Assembly: GCA_025934485.1 (NCBI GenBank)
Contig: JAICXX010000026.1
Coordinates: 1-52,383 of the forward strand
DNA: 52,383 nucleotides
Direction of reading: 5' to 3'
Source: Chitinophagaceae bacterium
GTDB taxonomy: Bacteria > Bacteroidota > Bacteroidia > Chitinophagales > Chitinophagaceae
A model generated the notes under the pieces. That model saw only the letters and a program-made list of their open reading frames with translations, did no database searches and was not told the origin of the DNA. Positions within the stretch are counted from its first letter, which is position 1; the number at the start of each line of letters is the position of its first letter. A program made the position numbers and the translations under genes. Below, piece by piece: positions 33,587 through 42,945 of this stretch.

Positions 33587-36500
33587 ATGACTGGATTGAA
33601 CCAGGTCCGCAGGAATTCTCTGTCCGGGAGTTTCCTGTTACTACCTATTCTTTTATTCGTAGGCGCCCTGCACGGCCTTTGTCAGGAAGCGCCCCCCGCC
33701 AAAAGCGTCACTATCTCGGGCGTCGTCAAGGATGCCGGAGACGGCCGCCCACTCGGCAGCGTCTCCATCGAGGTCGCCGGAACGAAAAGAGGCAATATGT
33801 CCAATGAAGACGGTAAATTCCTCATCCACGCGGCCGCCGGCGAGACACTTACCTTCCACAATGTGGGTTATCTTCCCAAAGAATACAAGGTCACCGGAGC
33901 GGCCACCAACCTCATCATCACCCTCAAACTCGACCCCAAAGGCCTCAGCGACGCCGTAGTCATCGGCTACCAAAGCCTCGCCCGGCGAAACGTCACCGCC
34001 GCCGTCACCTCCATCGACCCCAAGACCATCGCCGACGTCCCTACCCCCACCCTCGACGGACTCCTGCAAGGCCGAGTCGCGGGCCTCAACGTACAAAACT
34101 TCTCCGGCGAGCCCGGCGTCCGTAGCACCGTCGTCCTCCGCGGTAACACCTCCGTGAGTCGCTCGGTCAACAACGACCCCACCAGCGCCGCCGGCAAAGC
34201 CAGCCTCGCCCGAGCCGTCAGCGGCCCCCTCTTCGTCATCGACGGAGTCCCCCAGTCCACCGACGACATCGCCGCAATCAACTACGGCAACGGAACCAAC
34301 ACCGACGTCCTGGCCGGTATACCCATCAACGACATCGAATCCATCGACATCCTCAAAGACGCCTCCGCGTCCGCCATCTACGGCTCCCGCGGTGCCAACG
34401 GCGTCATCATCATCCGGACGAAAAAAGGCGTCGCCGGTAAGACCCGCATCAACTTCAGCACCTATCACGGCCTGACCGTCCGCCCGCAGCTCGACAAAGT
34501 ACTCATTGGCGCGGAAGAGACCCGCGCCAAATTGGCCCTCATCGATCACTACGGCCCGTACAACGATCTCAACAATCTGCCGATGATCCTAACGGATACC
34601 CTTAATCCGGCCTTCAATAACGCCAACGACTACCGCGGCGGTATGTTCCAAAACGGCATCGTCGATAACTACGACGCCTCCGTCACCGGCGGCACGGAAG
34701 GCATCACCTATCGCTACGGTCTCAACTACTACAACGAGAACGGCATCCTCAAACGGTCCGGCCTCCAACGCTATAGCTTCAATACGAACGTGGGAATAAG
34801 ACTCTCCTCCAAAGTAAATATCAGCACCCAGATCCGCTACTACCGAATAAACAGACCGCGGTCACTAAACGACATCACCGGCGGCTACGGCCCCTTCAAC
34901 GGCGGCTACTATGCCTCCAGCCCCCTGCCGGCCTCCAACCTCTACCTGAGCCCCACCAGCCAGCAGTTCATCTTCGGCAACAGCAGCACCCAAACCGACG
35001 ACAATACCAACAACAGCCTCACGATCAGCCCTACCATCGACTGGAAGATATCCAAAAAGCTAGTGTTCAATACCGTCATCTCTTATGAAATGGCTAACAG
35101 CCGGCGCGACACCTATACCCCGGGAAAATACCGGCAGAGCGGTGTGGGCTATGCGATCAGCTTCGCCGACAACTCCTTCAATTACCTCATGAGCAACACG
35201 CTCCAATATACCACGGCCATCGGCGAACAACACCATTTTAACTTCCTGCTGGGCCAGAACACCGAATACCACCAGTACCGGGCCACCGATGCCGAAGCAG
35301 ACGGCATCCCCAACGACCAGATCTCCGTCGTCAACGTCCTTAACAAGGAACAATCCACCGCCTACTCGGACATCATCGAAAGCGGCATCCAGTCCGGCTT
35401 CTTCCGGCTCAACTATGACTACAAAGGACGCTATATCCTCTCCGGTGTATTCAACGCGGACGCCTCTTCTAAATTCGGCAGCAACAGCCGCGTAGGTTAT
35501 TTCCCGTCCGTCTCCGCGGGCTGGATCATCAGCGACGAAAACTTCATGAAAAGCGCCTCGGACTGGCTCACGATGCTCAAGATCCGCGCGAGCTACGGCA
35601 TCACGGGAAGACAACCCGACGACGGCAACAACTACCTTTCTTATAATACCTATAGCATCGGCGCGGGTAGTTACGCCGGCAGCAACAGCCCCCAAACGGG
35701 CCTGAACACGTCCTTTACCTACAACGGCGTTCCGGCCATCTCGCCCAATTTCGGCGCCGGCCTCGCCCAAAAGGATCTTACCTGGGAACATTCGAAAGAA
35801 GCCAATATCGGGGTGGACCTCAATATCCTCAATGGCCGGTTCAACCTCACCTCGGATATCTATGTTCGAAATACCAGCAAGGGCATCTTCTCGCTCCTCC
35901 TGCCCATCACCACCGGGTTTTCGACCATCACCACCAACGCTATCGGCACCCGTAACTCGGGCATAGAGACACAGCTTACCGCCCACTGGTTCAAACCTAC
36001 CAGCAAATTCCAATGGGAAACGGACTTCAACTTCGCCTATAACAAGAACATCATCACCTCCCTGCCAAACGGCGGCCGCGACATCGTGATCAACCAGGGC
36101 TCGACTGACTTCTTGTTAAGACGCGGCCACCCCATCAACGAGTACTTTCTCTTCGACTATCAAGGCATCTACAAATCGGATAAGGACGTCCCCTTCAATC
36201 CCGTCACCGGCGCCGTGCTCAATTTCTATGGCTACAACTTCAGAGGCGGCGACCCCATATGGAAAGACGTCAATGGCGACGGCGTCCTCGACCAAAACGA
36301 CTATATCCCTGCCGGTGACCCGAATCCAAAATTCACGGGCGGCTTCAACCAGGTCTTCAGCTACCACAACATAAGCCTCTCGATCTTCTGTACCTATACC
36401 CTGGGCCGGCAGATCTATAACGACTATCTCGTCGGCAGGCTATCGGGCCTTGTTCCCGAAAACGACGGCAACCCCAATCCGCTACATGCCATCTCGAATA

Positions 36501-36862
36501 ACGCGTTCCCGGATCTCAGCGGCATCAACTACTGGCAAAACCCCGGCGACAACGCCCAATATCCCTCGCTGAGTTCCTTCCTCGGCACGCATTACAAATA
36601 TGCGGCGGTGAGCTCGGAGTGGGTGGAGAACGGCGACTACATGCGCGTGAAAACCGTCACCCTCGCCTATGTGTTCAATCCTTCCCTGATCCAGCATCTG
36701 CACATGAGCCGGCTTCGCGTCTATGGGATGGTGGACAACCTCCACATCTTCCAGAAAGCCACGGTGCCCGACGCCGAACAGGTCGATCCCTTTGGCATCT
36801 ACAATGGTAACGGTTACCCGATACCAAAGAAATTCACCCTCGGCCTCGACATGAGCTTCTGA
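33587..36862 (+). CDS. SusC/RagA-family TonB-dependent receptor
   Basis: A 1091-residue outer-membrane importer without an STN domain. Signal peptide (to about residue 33), carboxypeptidase-like domain (about 42-112: VTISGVVKDAGDGRPLGSVSI), plug (from AVVIGYQSLARRNVTAAVTSI, with ILKDASASAIYGSRGANGVII), and a long beta-barrel ending LGLDMSF. The plug holds an extended insert between VLRGNTSVSRS and GPLFVIDGVPQ. Lack of STN means it does not signal through FecR, so control of this locus must differ from that of the 8914-12390 receptor. susD follows after 20 bases. No glycosidase is adjacent, so the substrate is open. Confidence 0.95.
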   Translation: MTGLNQVRRNSLSGSFLLLPILLFVGALHGLCQEAPPAKSVTISGVVKDAGDGRPLGSVSIEVAGTKRGNMSNEDGKFLIHAAAGETLTFHNVGYLPKEYKVTGAATNLIITLKLDPKGLSDAVVIGYQSLARRNVTAAVTSIDPKTIADVPTPTLDGLLQGRVAGLNVQNFSGEPGVRSTVVLRGNTSVSRSVNNDPTSAAGKASLARAVSGPLFVIDGVPQSTDDIAAINYGNGTNTDVLAGIPINDIESIDILKDASASAIYGSRGANGVIIIRTKKGVAGKTRINFSTYHGLTVRPQLDKVLIGAEETRAKLALIDHYGPYNDLNNLPMILTDTLNPAFNNANDYRGGMFQNGIVDNYDASVTGGTEGITYRYGLNYYNENGILKRSGLQRYSFNTNVGIRLSSKVNISTQIRYYRINRPRSLNDITGGYGPFNGGYYASSPLPASNLYLSPTSQQFIFGNSSTQTDDNTNNSLTISPTIDWKISKKLVFNTVISYEMANSRRDTYTPGKYRQSGVGYAISFADNSFNYLMSNTLQYTTAIGEQHHFNFLLGQNTEYHQYRATDAEADGIPNDQISVVNVLNKEQSTAYSDIIESGIQSGFFRLNYDYKGRYILSGVFNADASSKFGSNSRVGYFPSVSAGWIISDENFMKSASDWLTMLKIRASYGITGRQPDDGNNYLSYNTYSIGAGSYAGSNSPQTGLNTSFTYNGVPAISPNFGAGLAQKDLTWEHSKEANIGVDLNILNGRFNLTSDIYVRNTSKGIFSLLLPITTGFSTITTNAIGTRNSGIETQLTAHWFKPTSKFQWETDFNFAYNKNIITSLPNGGRDIVINQGSTDFLLRRGHPINEYFLFDYQGIYKSDKDVPFNPVTGAVLNFYGYNFRGGDPIWKDVNGDGVLDQNDYIPAGDPNPKFTGGFNQVFSYHNISLSIFCTYTLGRQIYNDYLVGRLSGLVPENDGNPNPLHAISNNAFPDLSGINYWQNPGDNAQYPSLSSFLGTHYKYAAVSSEWVENGDYMRVKTVTLAYVFNPSLIQHLHMSRLRVYGMVDNLHIFQKATVPDAEQVDPFGIYNGNGYPIPKKFTLGLDMSF

Positions 36863-36882
36863 TCATCATTAAATCCACCACC

Positions 36883-38352
36883 ATGCAATCTCAGAACATA
36901 AAAAAATATACGGCCATAACCCTGCTGGCGACCCTCCTGGCCGGTACGTCATGCAAAAAGATCCTCGATCTCAAACCCCACGACTCCACGTTTACGGAGG
37001 CCTATTTCCAAACGGGCACGGACGCCAACACCGCCATCGCCGGCGCCTACGCCCTGCTCCGCAACGTCCTGCTGAACAACTATTCCTGGCACGTCTATGG
37101 CGACCTTCCCTCCGGCGAATACAACGTCAACGGGGGCTACGACGCCTTCAACGCCCCCATCTGCAACGGCCAATTCATCGGCCTCAACGTGGGACCCTGG
37201 GAATGGAACTGGCAAAACTATTACCAGCTCATGCAGCAGATCAACCTCGTCATCAACAAGGTGCCGGGGATACCCCTCGCCAATTTCACCAATCCCGACC
37301 TCCGAAAACAAATCACTGGCGAAGCCTATTTTCTCCGCGCCTACACCTATTTCTATATGAGCCGCATCTGGGGCGACGTTCCCCTCAAGCTGGCCCCCGA
37401 TCTCGATGTCACCCAGGCGGTGAATCTCCCGCGCTCCCCGGCAGCCACCGTGATCGCCCAATGTCTCGCCGACTGCGACACCGCGGAGAACGACCTGTCT
37501 TTCGGTTACACGGACCCGACTCAAGCCGTCGTACGGGCTAACAAAGGAAGCGTACTCGCTCTCAAGGCCCATATCCAGGCCTGGATACACGACTATGCCT
37601 CCTGCGAAAAGACCGCGGACACCCTCATCACCCAGGGCGGCTATACCCTGGTGGATTCCGCACACTACAGCCAGGTCTTCATCGGCAAGTCCACCGAAGG
37701 CATCTTCGAGATTAATGTCAACTATGGGCAAAACGAAGGCGTTGCCCTCACAGGCGGCAACAACCCCGGTTATGCCCCCACCCTTGCCAAACCCTTCGTC
37801 GCTAACCAGCCCAACGTGTACTGGCCGCTAAATAACCCCTATGTCAGCCAGATCTACACGGATACCAACGATATCCGCTATTACAAATTCTTTTACCAGG
37901 CATATTCGAACAATGGCCAGACCATCAAATACGCTAACGTCATCTATGCCGACGGCTCCGCACAAAACGACCCGCGCATCTCGAACAACCTGAATATCTT
38001 CCGTCTCGCCGATATCATCCTCCTTCGCGCCGAAGCCCTTAACCAGCTCGGCCGTGATCCCGAGGCGATCGTCTTACTCGACACCATCAAATCCCGGGCA
38101 GGCATCGCTCCCTATAGCGGAGCAGGCGGTACCGCGCTAGGCACGGAGATCCTCGAAGAACGCCTTCGCGAACTATTCTTCGAAGGCCAATCCTACTACG
38201 ACCTCATCCGGACGGGACAGCTCCTCAACTACAACCCCAACTTCAGCGCAAGCCAATACCAAAACGGTGGCTGGCTCTGGCCCATCGATCCGTCGATGTT
38301 CAAAGACGACTTTACCCTCGTGCAAACGCCCTACTGGCGCGGCAAACTTTAA
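36883..38352 (+). CDS. SusD/RagB-family lipoprotein
   Basis: A 489-residue SusD-type lipoprotein. Leader ending LLAGTSC (lipobox Cys about 25) followed by KKILDLKPHDS. SusD core recognised from GEAYFLRAYTYFYMSRIWGDVPL, NKGSVLALKAHIQAW, DIILLRAEALNQLG and the C-terminal EILEERLRELFFEGQSYYDL, ending WLWPIDPSMFKDDFTL. Pairs with the susC gene 20 bases upstream; the next lipoprotein begins 17 bases after its stop. Confidence 0.95.
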   Translation: MQSQNIKKYTAITLLATLLAGTSCKKILDLKPHDSTFTEAYFQTGTDANTAIAGAYALLRNVLLNNYSWHVYGDLPSGEYNVNGGYDAFNAPICNGQFIGLNVGPWEWNWQNYYQLMQQINLVINKVPGIPLANFTNPDLRKQITGEAYFLRAYTYFYMSRIWGDVPLKLAPDLDVTQAVNLPRSPAATVIAQCLADCDTAENDLSFGYTDPTQAVVRANKGSVLALKAHIQAWIHDYASCEKTADTLITQGGYTLVDSAHYSQVFIGKSTEGIFEINVNYGQNEGVALTGGNNPGYAPTLAKPFVANQPNVYWPLNNPYVSQIYTDTNDIRYYKFFYQAYSNNGQTIKYANVIYADGSAQNDPRISNNLNIFRLADIILLRAEALNQLGRDPEAIVLLDTIKSRAGIAPYSGAGGTALGTEILEERLRELFFEGQSYYDLIRTGQLLNYNPNFSASQYQNGGWLWPIDPSMFKDDFTLVQTPYWRGKL

Positions 38353-38369
38353 TAAAAAAACTATTTAAT

Positions 38370-39056
38370 ATGAAAATCATCGTATCATTCATAGTGTCTG
38401 CACTGCTGCTTACAGCGGTCATCTCGTGCAAAAAAAACTATACCATCGGCGGCAGCAAATTCGTCGCCCAGGTCAATATGACGACCTACGATTATCTCAA
38501 GACCAATCACCTCTTCGACACCCTCGTGATCATGATCGACAAAATGGGCCTCAAAGACGAAGTCAACCAGGCAGGTACCTTCTTCGCCGTCACCAACTAT
38601 TCCATCCGCAACTACGTACAAGCGAAACAAGCCGACCTGCAGATCATCGAAAACAACGAAAACCTGGTCTATACCTTCGACTCACTCGACCTGCCTTCGC
38701 TCAAGGACTCGCTGCGAACCTATATGTTCAAGGACCGTCTCACCCGCGACAACATCAGCGCCATCGGCGAGTGGCGCAACTCCGACGAAGGAGATCCGCG
38801 GTGGATACAGCTTATATCCACTACGGATTACACGAATCAGAATGTATTCACCACCGACCCGCAATACATCTACCTGACAAAGGTCATTCCCAAACCGGGC
38901 TTCAACGTGCCCACGGACTCCACCCAGCTCAACCAGGTGGACCCCAGCCAGGAACTACAAACGCTGTGTCAGACCACAGGCATCCTCACTACCACCGGAG
39001 TGCTCCACGTCCTCGCCAATTCTCACACCTTCGATTATTATGGTAATAACAACTAA
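38370..39056 (+). CDS. Fasciclin (FAS1)-like lipoprotein
   Basis: A 228-residue lipoprotein (MKIIVSFIVSALLLTAVISC). The folded part resembles a divergent fasciclin domain: TTYDYLKTNHLFDTLVIMIDKMGL, then FFAVTNYSIRNYVQ, a middle helix LKDSLRTYMFKDRL, and the closing TTTGVLHVLANSHTFDYYG. FAS1 lipoproteins often accompany SusCD pairs and are thought to bind ligand on the surface. It is the third gene of the SusCD operon starting at 33587. Confidence 0.78.
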   Translation: MKIIVSFIVSALLLTAVISCKKNYTIGGSKFVAQVNMTTYDYLKTNHLFDTLVIMIDKMGLKDEVNQAGTFFAVTNYSIRNYVQAKQADLQIIENNENLVYTFDSLDLPSLKDSLRTYMFKDRLTRDNISAIGEWRNSDEGDPRWIQLISTTDYTNQNVFTTDPQYIYLTKVIPKPGFNVPTDSTQLNQVDPSQELQTLCQTTGILTTTGVLHVLANSHTFDYYGNNN

Positions 39057-39069
39057 ACAAAGGCAAAAC

Positions 39070-40047
39070 ATGAAAACCATCCACCTCTATATTGCATTGT
39101 TTTTCTTTGGAGCCGCAGCCGCCACCCTCGGCGCCTGCAACAAGGTCACCAGCGGATACCTCAGCGCACAGATCCGCTATCCCGATAACCCCATCCAGGT
39201 ACCCCGGGGCATCGTAACCCAAACCAACCCAGTAGACGCGGACGGCTCCAGCGCTCCCGTGATCTATGAACTGCTCGATGTCCGCGACTCCGCCACAGGG
39301 AAACATGCGGACGCGTTCTTCGCCAACCACTATCGCTATCTCTTCACCGGCCAGTTCGACGCAACCGTCGATACCACCGTCGCCCTGCTCAATTCCGTCC
39401 GCGAACTCATCGACTCGCCCTGCTTCGATTTCAATATCCACACCGGCGCCTTCACCTTCTACAATACCACGGACAGCGTTCCCGCCGGAACATACACCTA
39501 TGACGTCAAAGCCACCAATGAGTCGGGAAGCAAGATCTATAAGAACATCGCCACCTTCACCCTCTACGACGGCCTCCCTTATGAGAACGATGGCGCCGCC
39601 TGCGCCTGGTTTCAGGACGCGACGACCAATAACGGCAACATTTCTACCCCCACCATGACCGTTCAACAACAATCTACGAACGGCGACAGGGTCATCCTCA
39701 AGATCGTCGACGAGAACGGCACCCCTTTCAACCCCGCAAACAACGAATACATCCCCCGCGGCGACCGTAGCAGCTTCCAGACCTTTGCCCGCTTCCACCC
39801 CCTCATCGTCACCGACACCGCCCTTATCTGCGATTTCGAGCTGACGCCATTCCCTATCATCCAGGGGGCACAGGGCTACACCATTTACTACCGCATCCCA
39901 AGCAATATCGCTCTTATCGATCCGGGAATTACGCCCACACCTGACCGCATCTATAGCGCAAACCCCCGGTTTACCTTCCGCCTCTGGCAGGACGGCACTT
40001 ACCTCGTAACGATCCAGATACCTCATGTAACAAGGGACCCGATATAA
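39070..40047 (+). CDS. DUF5007-like lipoprotein
   Basis: A 325-residue lipoprotein starting at the ATG at 39070; leader MKTIHLYIALFFFGAAAATLGAC. Beta-rich throughout, with SGYLSAQIRYPDNPIQVPRG directly after the Cys, a central CFDFNIHTGAFTFYNTTDSVPAGTYTYDV and a late IPSNIALIDPGITPTPDRI. I associate this pattern with DUF5007 proteins that follow susD and fasciclin genes, but the name is from memory of context. It is the last gene of the SusCD operon. Confidence 0.7.
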   Translation: MKTIHLYIALFFFGAAAATLGACNKVTSGYLSAQIRYPDNPIQVPRGIVTQTNPVDADGSSAPVIYELLDVRDSATGKHADAFFANHYRYLFTGQFDATVDTTVALLNSVRELIDSPCFDFNIHTGAFTFYNTTDSVPAGTYTYDVKATNESGSKIYKNIATFTLYDGLPYENDGAACAWFQDATTNNGNISTPTMTVQQQSTNGDRVILKIVDENGTPFNPANNEYIPRGDRSSFQTFARFHPLIVTDTALICDFELTPFPIIQGAQGYTIYYRIPSNIALIDPGITPTPDRIYSANPRFTFRLWQDGTYLVTIQIPHVTRDPI

Positions 40048-40058
40048 CGGGTCCCTTG
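40031..40058. repeat. Perfect inverted repeat at operon end
   Basis: Eleven-base arms CAAGGGACCCG and CGGGTCCCTTG with a 6-base loop. The stop codon of the upstream gene lies in the loop. On the plus strand it is followed by A-rich rather than T-rich sequence, and no T-tract follows on the minus strand either, so it is not a textbook intrinsic terminator. It lies between convergent genes and probably serves as a 3' end or stabilising structure. Confidence 0.75.
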
Positions 40059-40084
40059 CGAGAAAAAAAGAAAAAGCTTTCCTG

Positions 40085-40759
40085 TTAACGATACGTCAAC
40101 TCCAGGTCCGGATGCTGGCTATAGTCCTGCCAAAGCTCATCTACCGTTTTGCCCGTCAAATCGGTCCATAGCGTTGGACTATAAGTGCCGGCACGCGCCG
40201 CCTTATCCAGGCTAACTACGATTCCCCGATGGCCGTTCTTTTCCAGCCATGCCAGGAAACGGGCAGTCACCCGGTAGGCATTGGTATAATGCTCACCGGG
40301 TTTGTAGTCAGGCAGCTTCCATCCGCCCGCGTGGTTGTTGACGCCATACACATAACGGGCATAATCGGCGATCCCTTCGACCAGCCATCCCGGTACCGGA
40401 TAGCGATACGCTTGCACAATATGCATAACTTCATGCGTGACGACATCGATATCCTCCGGATGGCTCTTTAACCACCGGGGATTGAAGTACGTCGAATCGC
40501 CGCTCGTTGCCGCAACACCGTCGTACCCCGGATCGATAAGAAATACGACCTTACGGGCCGTATGCCGGTTGAAAACACGAGCTTCGGCGGGATACACCGT
40601 GAAAAAAGCGTCGATCATCCGGCGCCGCGTAGCAGTGTCGAAATCGGGCTGACGGTTGCAGAATTCAAGCGTATACCCATGCCGGGCAATGGTCTGGGTA
40701 GAATCGGCCGGGCCCTTTCCAAAGGCCACGAACAACAATAGGGCTAAACTTTGATGCAT
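40085..40759 (-). CDS. Basic secretory protein (BSP)-family metallopeptidase
   Basis: A 224-residue secreted protein with a short signal peptide. The zinc site HEVMH (His109, Glu110, His113) lies in VVTHEVMHIVQAYRYPVPGWLVEGIADYARY, the hallmark of the plant-type basic secretory family, with the third ligand region in GIADY. The rest (LDKAARAGTYSPTLWTDLTGKTVDELWQDY in parts) fits too. Expected to be an extracytoplasmic protease; substrate unknown. It is convergent with the SusCD operon and divergent from the histidine kinase gene at 40850. Confidence 0.88.
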   Translation of the reverse strand: MHQSLALLLFVAFGKGPADSTQTIARHGYTLEFCNRQPDFDTATRRRMIDAFFTVYPAEARVFNRHTARKVVFLIDPGYDGVAATSGDSTYFNPRWLKSHPEDIDVVTHEVMHIVQAYRYPVPGWLVEGIADYARYVYGVNNHAGGWKLPDYKPGEHYTNAYRVTARFLAWLEKNGHRGIVVSLDKAARAGTYSPTLWTDLTGKTVDELWQDYSQHPDLELTYR

Positions 40760-40849
40760 GTTGGAGATTTATGATGTACCGATGAAGATATCTACTGCCG
40801 TTGCGGGATGTTGTCAATAAATGTAAAATATACTGTTAACGGAATTTAA

Positions 40850-42229
40850 ATGAAATACACCACCTCCGTTCATACGCTTATCGCGATCGCCAGCTTGCTC
40901 GCGTTGTCCTATGTACAATTCTTCCTGCTCTACAATACCTATGAGCTCAAGAACGAACACTATTTCTTTGCCGAGAAAGGGATCATTACGAACGAATACC
41001 TGGCAGCCATCAAAAACGACAAGGTCATGCCCGGTGGCGCCGCCATCCTGGATAAATATGTCATGGGGAATATGCAAAGGCTGGAAGACGTTTATAACCA
41101 TGATCGGGCAGCCTTCCACCAGCTCGGACGCCGGGTCTGCGACAGTGCCTTTCACGATCTCCGGCTCGCCAGCAACATCGACAGCCTCCTTAATGCCATC
41201 CTCCGGCGGACCCACCTGGACAGGAAACTCCGCTACGCCTCCACCATCGAATCCGTCGAAATAGCCTTTCAGCAAAACCGCTATATCCCCCTTTACGAAG
41301 AACCCGTACGGATCAGCGGCACCCTGCAAGACCTGCAGCCACTAAACCTCGCCAAAAATATCACCGTCAGCAGCGCCAACGACCACAGCTACCGGGTATC
41401 CTTTAGCCTCTATATCGATACCTACGACCGGAAAAGCACGATCCTCCGGCTTATGATGCCTACCTTCCTCCTGTCCTTGCTATCGGTTGCATCCGTAGTC
41501 CTGCTGTATTTCGTGACATTCAGGAACTGGCTTCGGCAAAAAAAGCTTTCGGAGATGAAATCGGATTTCATCAACAGCATCACCCACGAATTCCACACCC
41601 CACTGTCCGCCATCATCGTAGCCAACCGCACCATGCAAAACGAAAAGATCGTGGCGAACAAGGAAAACCTCCTGCCACTCACCGAGGTCGTCCACCGCCA
41701 GGCGGAACGCCTCAAAACGCTGATCAGCCAGACCTTACAGATCACTTCGATGAACCGGCTAACGCTCCGCCAGGAAGACCTGTCGGTCCATCACCTCCTC
41801 GACGAACTGCTGCTGGACTACAGTCTGAAGACCGCGGAATCCAACGTCACCCTTACGCTGCATAAAAATGCACAGCGTGATACCGTTTTCCTGGACCCGT
41901 TCTGGTTTACTACCATAATTTTGAATATTTTTGACAACGCCGTAAAATACAACCATAGAGAACATAAGGAGATCATCGTCACGACGTTTAGCGACCGGAA
42001 GGCCTTGCATCTCACTATCGAAGACAATGGCATCGGGATGACAAGAGAAGTGCAAAAACACATTTTCGAGAAGTTCTACCGGGACACGAAACAAGTCCAG
42101 AGCAGGGCGAAAGGCCTCGGCCTCGGACTGTTCTACGTCAAGCTGGCCGTCGATTCACATCACTGGAAGATCAACGTGAAAAGCACGCCGGAAGAAGGGA
42201 GTATATTTACGATCAGCATAACCTATTAA
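40850..42229 (+). CDS. Sensor histidine kinase
   Basis: A 459-residue membrane kinase. One transmembrane segment at about 8-31, a periplasmic domain of about 165 residues with no recognised fold, a second segment at about 203-226, then the dimerisation domain with phospho-accepting His246 in SITHEFHTPLSA. The ATP-binding domain shows the N box (IILNIFDNAVKYN), G1 (EDNGIGM), the F box (IFEKFYRD) and G2 (KGLGLGLFYVKL). The response-regulator gene follows after 20 bases. The stimulus cannot be inferred, although position next to SusCD locus 2 makes nutrient or envelope sensing plausible. Confidence 0.94.
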   Translation: MKYTTSVHTLIAIASLLALSYVQFFLLYNTYELKNEHYFFAEKGIITNEYLAAIKNDKVMPGGAAILDKYVMGNMQRLEDVYNHDRAAFHQLGRRVCDSAFHDLRLASNIDSLLNAILRRTHLDRKLRYASTIESVEIAFQQNRYIPLYEEPVRISGTLQDLQPLNLAKNITVSSANDHSYRVSFSLYIDTYDRKSTILRLMMPTFLLSLLSVASVVLLYFVTFRNWLRQKKLSEMKSDFINSITHEFHTPLSAIIVANRTMQNEKIVANKENLLPLTEVVHRQAERLKTLISQTLQITSMNRLTLRQEDLSVHHLLDELLLDYSLKTAESNVTLTLHKNAQRDTVFLDPFWFTTIILNIFDNAVKYNHREHKEIIVTTFSDRKALHLTIEDNGIGMTREVQKHIFEKFYRDTKQVQSRAKGLGLGLFYVKLAVDSHHWKINVKSTPEEGSIFTISITY

Positions 42230-42249
42230 GAAACGCTAAAAACCTGCCT

Positions 42250-42945
42250 GTGAGCTCAAAGATCCTATTAGTCGAAGACGAGATCGATCTCGGAAATGTC
42301 GTCAAACAATACCTCGAAATCGTTGGCTTCGAAGTCTGCTGGACAAAGAACGGCCGCGTCGCGCTCGACCAGCTTAAAAATACCCAAGCGGGATTTCATC
42401 TCGCCCTTATCGACGTTTCCATGCCCGAGATGGACGGGTTCGAGCTGGCGGGTAAGATCGTGGACTCGGGCCTCCGCATCCCGTTCCTTTTCCTCACCGC
42501 CCGTAATGAAAAGGCGGACAGGCTCTATGGGCTGAAGATTGGCGCCGACGACTACATCTCCAAACCCTTCGACGTCGACGAGCTGGTCCTCCGGATAAAA
42601 AACATCATCCGCCGGGCCACGAACACGGAATCTCCGACCCGGTCCCTCATCGTCCGTGGCGACGTCCAATTCAACAAGGATTCGCTCCGGCTCACCATCA
42701 ACCGGCATCGCGACATCGTTCTTACACCCCGCGAAGCGGAGCTGCTAGTGTATCTCTTCGAGCATGAGAACAAGATCCTGCGGCGCGAAGACATCCTCGC
42801 CCAACTCTGGGGCAAGAACGACTATTTCCTGGGTCGCAGCCTCGACGTCTTCATCTCCCGCCTGCGGAAACACCTAAACGGCTCGACTTGTGTCAGCATC
42901 GACAATGTCTACGGTGTGGGCTTTATTTTCCGGGTGTGCGACTAG
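42250..42945 (+). CDS. OmpR-family response regulator
   Basis: A 231-residue two-domain regulator starting with GTG. Receiver: acidic pocket in LLVEDE (Glu9, Asp10), phospho-accepting Asp55 in ALIDVSMPEMDG, Thr in FLTARN, and Lys in YISKPF. C-terminal winged helix: LTPREAELLVYLFEHENKILRREDIL and SLDVFISRLRKHL. Cognate of the kinase directly upstream. Its last 23 bases overlap the convergent phosphoesterase gene. Confidence 0.95.
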   Translation: MSSKILLVEDEIDLGNVVKQYLEIVGFEVCWTKNGRVALDQLKNTQAGFHLALIDVSMPEMDGFELAGKIVDSGLRIPFLFLTARNEKADRLYGLKIGADDYISKPFDVDELVLRIKNIIRRATNTESPTRSLIVRGDVQFNKDSLRLTINRHRDIVLTPREAELLVYLFEHENKILRREDILAQLWGKNDYFLGRSLDVFISRLRKHLNGSTCVSIDNVYGVGFIFRVCD

